Shown here piece after piece: positions 39,999 to 42,674 of a DNA stretch of 42,674 nucleotides; position 1 is the first letter of the stretch; each line of letters begins with the position of its first letter. The notes beneath the pieces were generated by a model. That model was given only the letters and a program-made list of their open reading frames with translations. It was not told the origin of the DNA and searched no databases. Made by a program: the position numbers and the translations under genes. The DNA lies in NCBI GenBank assembly GCA_910588025.1, contig CAJUQG010000008.1, positions 1 through 42,674 on the forward strand. Direction: 5' to 3'. The DNA is from an uncultured Bacilli bacterium (GTDB lineage: Bacteria > Bacillota_I > Bacilli_A > RF39 > UBA660).

Positions 39999-41459
39999 GT
40001 GGCTAAACAAGTGAGAAAAAAAATTAAAAAAACAGTTATTTTTCGATTTATTTATTTTGTTTTTGCACTTTTAAGCGTGGTTTGTTTTTATCTTATTTAT
40101 CAAATAGGCATTTTGCCTTTTAAATATTTATTGTTATTATTTGTTCTTTTTTTTCTCATTCATTTTATTTTATTTCGTTTAATTGTTAGTAAACATTGGC
40201 AAAAAAGGATGATTGGATCTGTATTGTGCATTTTCTTTACTATTTTTTTAGGAGTAGGAATCTTTTATGGAAATGCTACTTTAAATTTCTTTCAAAATGC
40301 TTTTCAGAATCGCGAAAAGATTGAAAATTATCAAGTTTTGGTTTTGAATGATAGTAATTATGGTAGTTTAAAAGAATTTAAAAACGGAAAAATTGGAGTA
40401 CCTAGAACTAATTTTTCGGAAGGTGCGAAATTATTGCAATCTGAAATTAAAAGTCGTACTAGTTTAACTTTACAAGAAACGGATAATTCTACCTTGGTTG
40501 ATTCGCTTTTGAATAAGAATTTACGAGTGATTGTAATGGAAGAGTCACAAAAAAATCTTTTTGCGGAAATCAATGATGATTTTAAAAGTAATGTGAAAGT
40601 TTTAGAGACAATTGAAATTAAGTTTAAAAATGAAGTGAAACGTAAGGATACGAAAATTACGAAACAACCTTTTTCTATTTATGTTTCTGGAACAGATGAT
40701 TATGGAGTGATTAATAAAGTTACTCGTAGTGATGTTAATATGATTTTAACGATTAATCCTATTACTCATCAAGTTTTAATGACGAGTATTCCAAGAGATT
40801 ATTATGTTTCTTTGGAAGGAATGACAGATGCAAAAGATAAGCTTACGCATGCAAGTTTGTATGGTATTGATACATCTGTGAAAACGTTGGAAAAATTATT
40901 AAATACTAATATTGATTATTATTTGAAAATCAATTTCTCTTCTTTGGTTAATTTAGTAGAAGCCGTAGATGGTATTGATATTACAAATGAAGAAGAGTTT
41001 ACAGCTCATTATTATGATGAACCAGTTAATGAGTGGGTGACTTATCATTTTAAAGAAGGTTTAAATCATTTAAATGGTAAGCAAGCATTAGCATATTCAA
41101 GAGAACGAAAAAGTTTTGTACTAGGAGACCGGACTAGAGCACTCCATCAACAGCAAGTCTTATCTGCTTTAATAGAGAAGATTGCCAGTCCAGCTATTTT
41201 GAAAAATTATACAACTATTTTAAATGCTTTGGATGGAAGTTTTGATACGGATTTAACTTTTGATGAATTGATGTCATTTTTACAAAAACAAATTGATGAT
41301 GGAGCATCTTGGAATATATCTAATCAAATTTTAGAAGGAACAGATGGTAATAAACATGTTTATTCGATGTCTGGAGTTACCACATATGTTATGATTCCTA
41401 ATCCAGAAAGTGTAGAACAAGCTGAACAAAAAATAAAAGAGATTATAAAGGTCAAGTAA
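39999..41459 (+). CDS. LytR-CpsA-Psr (LCP) family cell-wall glycopolymer transferase
   Basis: A 486-aa membrane protein that attaches teichoic-acid-like or capsular polymers to peptidoglycan from undecaprenyl-linked precursors. Three N-terminal hydrophobic helices fall within about residues 15-100. An accessory region (about 110-220) precedes the LCP domain: RSDVNMILTINP, TSIPRDYYV, NFSSLVNLVEAVDGIDI, HLNGKQALAYSRERK and GDRTRALHQQQVLSALI, the last holding the Arg/Asp residues that bind pyrophosphate and Mg. GTG at 39999 is preferred over GTG 39990 because AAGGTGA lies 6 nt upstream of it. Confidence 0.92.
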   Translation: MAKQVRKKIKKTVIFRFIYFVFALLSVVCFYLIYQIGILPFKYLLLLFVLFFLIHFILFRLIVSKHWQKRMIGSVLCIFFTIFLGVGIFYGNATLNFFQNAFQNREKIENYQVLVLNDSNYGSLKEFKNGKIGVPRTNFSEGAKLLQSEIKSRTSLTLQETDNSTLVDSLLNKNLRVIVMEESQKNLFAEINDDFKSNVKVLETIEIKFKNEVKRKDTKITKQPFSIYVSGTDDYGVINKVTRSDVNMILTINPITHQVLMTSIPRDYYVSLEGMTDAKDKLTHASLYGIDTSVKTLEKLLNTNIDYYLKINFSSLVNLVEAVDGIDITNEEEFTAHYYDEPVNEWVTYHFKEGLNHLNGKQALAYSRERKSFVLGDRTRALHQQQVLSALIEKIASPAILKNYTTILNALDGSFDTDLTFDELMSFLQKQIDDGASWNISNQILEGTDGNKHVYSMSGVTTYVMIPNPESVEQAEQKIKEIIKVK

Positions 41460-41477
41460 TTTTGGCCTTTTTTTCTT
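41447..41477 (+). terminator. Terminator of the LCP gene
   Basis: AAAGGTCAA/TTGGCCTTT 9-bp stem with one G-T pair, overlapping the stop codon, followed by T. Confidence 0.8.
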
Positions 41478-41492
41478 TTAAATTAACAAATT

Positions 41493-41521
41493 TAGACAAT
41501 TTTTGAAATAAAATTTTATAA
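41493..41521 (+). promoter_or_regulatory. Possible promoter of the spoIIAA-sigF pair
   Basis: TAGACA, 17-bp spacer, TTATAA, in the 143-bp gap before the SpoIIAA-like gene. In Bacillus this operon is read by sigma-H; I see no clear sigma-H site. Confidence 0.3.
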
Positions 41522-41602
41522 AGTTTTATCTTGTTTTGTCGAAGCTGTTTATCCATTGGTTTTTTTGTTCTATATTTTTATTGTAAGGAGCAAATTATAA
41601 TC

Positions 41603-41935
41603 ATGTTATATATGGACTTAGAATATCGTAAGGGTGTTTTGTTTGTAAGACTTGATGGAAATTTGACCAGAAAGAATACTTATAAATTAAATAATTATTT
41701 AACTCCTGTTTTGTTAAAACATCGAATTAAATTTTTAGTATATAATTTATTTTCTGTTATGAAAGTTGATGAGTCAGGCTTAGATTCGTTGTTACGAACG
41801 AAACAAGCTATGAAAAAAAATCAAGGATCTATTTATTTATGTGAAGTACCAGAACATTTAAAAAGAGCGGTGAAACGTTTACGAATTAAGGAAACGGAAA
41901 ACGAGTTGTCAGCGTTAGATATTTTGAAAGTTTAG
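41603..41935 (+). CDS. SpoIIAA-like STAS protein with Glu at the phosphorylation site
   Basis: A 110-aa STAS-domain protein. It aligns without gaps to Bacillus SpoIIAA from VRLDGNL (IRLTGEL) to VDESGLDSLL (MDSSGLGVIL), and ends in the usual KRAVKRLRI helix region. SpoIIAA is the anti-anti-sigma factor that frees SigF by binding SpoIIAB and is switched off by phosphorylation of Ser58. Here that position is Glu57 (codon GAG at 41771-41773), a change expected to mimic the phosphorylated state. The sigma gene follows after 8 nt with no spoIIAB between. The AAGGAG site is about 13 nt from the ATG, so the exact start (41603 or 41612) is uncertain. Confidence 0.75.
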   Translation: MLYMDLEYRKGVLFVRLDGNLTRKNTYKLNNYLTPVLLKHRIKFLVYNLFSVMKVDESGLDSLLRTKQAMKKNQGSIYLCEVPEHLKRAVKRLRIKETENELSALDILKV

Positions 41936-41943
41936 GTGAAACC

Positions 41944-42606
41944 ATGGAATCAAATGATATTGTAAAGTTAAATGAGTGGTTGATTTGGAAAGTAGCAAAA
42001 TGTTTTTATAATGCGGATTTGGAAGATTTATATCAAGCGGGAGCATTAGGAATAGTGAAAGCATATCAAAATTATCGAGCAAATGGAACAACTAAGTTTT
42101 CTACTTATGCTTATGATTATGTCTATGGTGAAATGTATCAAATGGTTTATAAAAATCAAAGTATTAAGTTAAGCAAAGATATTTTGAAAACGTTTCAGCG
42201 AATTGAAATGACTAGAGGAACTTTGGCTCAAAAATTAGGAAAAGTTCCAAGTAATGAAGAAATTGCTCAATTTTTAGAAATGGATGCTACTTTTGTATCA
42301 CAAGTTGTTTTAGCTGGTACTCAAATTATGGTAAGTATGGATGCAACTAATCAAGAAGAACGTAGTTATTATGAAACAGTAGCAGAACCTGAGAAGGTAA
42401 GTTTGGATGATTCTTTAGCTTTACAAGAATGTATGAATCAAGCCTTAAATCCAGAAGAGAAAAAAATTATTACTTATCGCTATTTTGGAGATATGACGCA
42501 GAGTGAAATTGCGAAAGCTTTGAATATGACTCAAGTTATGGTATCGCGATATGAAAAAAAGGGTTTGCAAAAAATGCAATCTTATTATGGTGAATCTGTA
42601 AGATAA
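41944..42606 (+). CDS. Sporulation sigma factor, SigF/SigG type
   Basis: A 220-aa sigma-70-family factor of the SigB/SigF/SigG group. Region 2: ADLEDLYQAGALGIVKAYQNY and TKFSTYAYDYVYGEM. Region 3: LAQKLGKVPSNEEIAQFL. Region 4: NPEEKKIITYRYFGDMTQSEIAKALNMTQVMVSRYEKKG split by its helix-turn-helix. It is shorter than Bacillus SigF (about 255 aa), mostly at the N-terminus. The upstream SpoIIAA-like gene and dacF-like gene argue for SigF. Start ATG has an AGGTGA site overlapping the end of the upstream gene, so the two are coupled. Confidence 0.8.
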   Translation: MESNDIVKLNEWLIWKVAKCFYNADLEDLYQAGALGIVKAYQNYRANGTTKFSTYAYDYVYGEMYQMVYKNQSIKLSKDILKTFQRIEMTRGTLAQKLGKVPSNEEIAQFLEMDATFVSQVVLAGTQIMVSMDATNQEERSYYETVAEPEKVSLDDSLALQECMNQALNPEEKKIITYRYFGDMTQSEIAKALNMTQVMVSRYEKKGLQKMQSYYGESVR

Positions 42607-42639
42607 AACAAGAGAGTATCGATTATAATACCTTTAAAG

Positions 42640-42668
42640 TTCACACTAAATAAAAAGAATGATAAAAT
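42640..42668 (+). promoter_or_regulatory. Promoter near the right edge
   Basis: TTCACA, 17-bp spacer, TAAAAT, pointing to a gene beyond the window. No terminator hairpin is visible after the sigma gene. Confidence 0.4.
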
Positions 42669-42674
42669 TTATTT

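Noticed and set aside
1..42674. CRISPR array, tRNA or rRNA genes, integrase or transposase
   Set aside because: None was seen on reading; no regularly spaced repeats, no cloverleaf with a CCA end and no transposase motif.

Overview
This is a low-GC (A+T-rich) window from a Gram-positive, endospore-forming Bacillota. The evidence is the standard code (UGG for Trp, UGA as a true stop in spmA, infB, pnp and dut), AAGGAGG-type ribosome sites, short intergenic gaps with U-tailed hairpin terminators, and sporulation genes (dacB-spmA-spmB, cotJ, dacF, a SpoIIAA-like STAS protein and a SigF/SigG-type sigma factor). The reduced operons and many small orphan proteins suggest an uncultured gut lineage near Erysipelotrichia/RF39 rather than Bacillus itself. 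That placement is inference. I see no rRNA, tRNA, CRISPR array, complete insertion sequence or prophage.

Layout. 1-9.6 kb: the 3' part of a secreted protein with an FGE-sulfatase/C-type-lectin-like fold, rmuC, uppP (minus), two small orphans, dacB-spmA-spmB, a membrane-anchored glucosaminidase-like enzyme, a large low-complexity membrane protein with Ig-like domains, and a truncated, nonsense-interrupted second copy of the lectin-like gene. 9.6-18.9 kb: a GT2 glycosyltransferase with a repeat-rich tail, an unusual class B sortase divergent from a protein with an NPQTG sorting signal, two different P-type cation ATPases, and a lipoprotein. 19.0-23.8 kb: a CotJA/CotJB-like fusion with cotJC, orphans and a RhuM remnant, a Lys-rich membrane protein with a thioredoxin-like domain, trmL, a CmpB-type membrane protein, a zinc-ribbon protein and a UPF0316 protein.

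23.8-37.1 kb is the conserved translation/RNA superoperon: rimP (short), nusA, rnpM, infB, rbfA, truB, rpsO, pnp, dut. Compared with Bacillus it lacks ylxQ and ribF. It is interrupted by a decayed HipA-like kinase with an intact HIRAN partner (between rbfA and truB), and by a frameshifted polysaccharide deacetylase with tandem orphan paralogs (between truB and rpsO). 37.1-42.7 kb: a VanY/LdcB-type carboxypeptidase (minus), dacF, a small orphan (minus), a LytR-CpsA-Psr protein, then a SpoIIAA-like gene directly followed by a SigF-like sigma gene.

The most interesting signal is at the right end. The SpoIIAA-like protein carries Glu where SpoIIAA has its phosphorylated Ser, and the gene for the cognate kinase/anti-sigma factor SpoIIAB is missing from between it and the sigma gene. 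This suggests a rewired control of the first forespore sigma factor. Other candidates are the sortase with a roughly 270-residue cytoplasmic domain paired with its likely substrate, the lectin-fold gene with a possible silent cassette, the split HipA/HIRAN module, and a hairpin that would bury the start codon of the first P-type ATPase.
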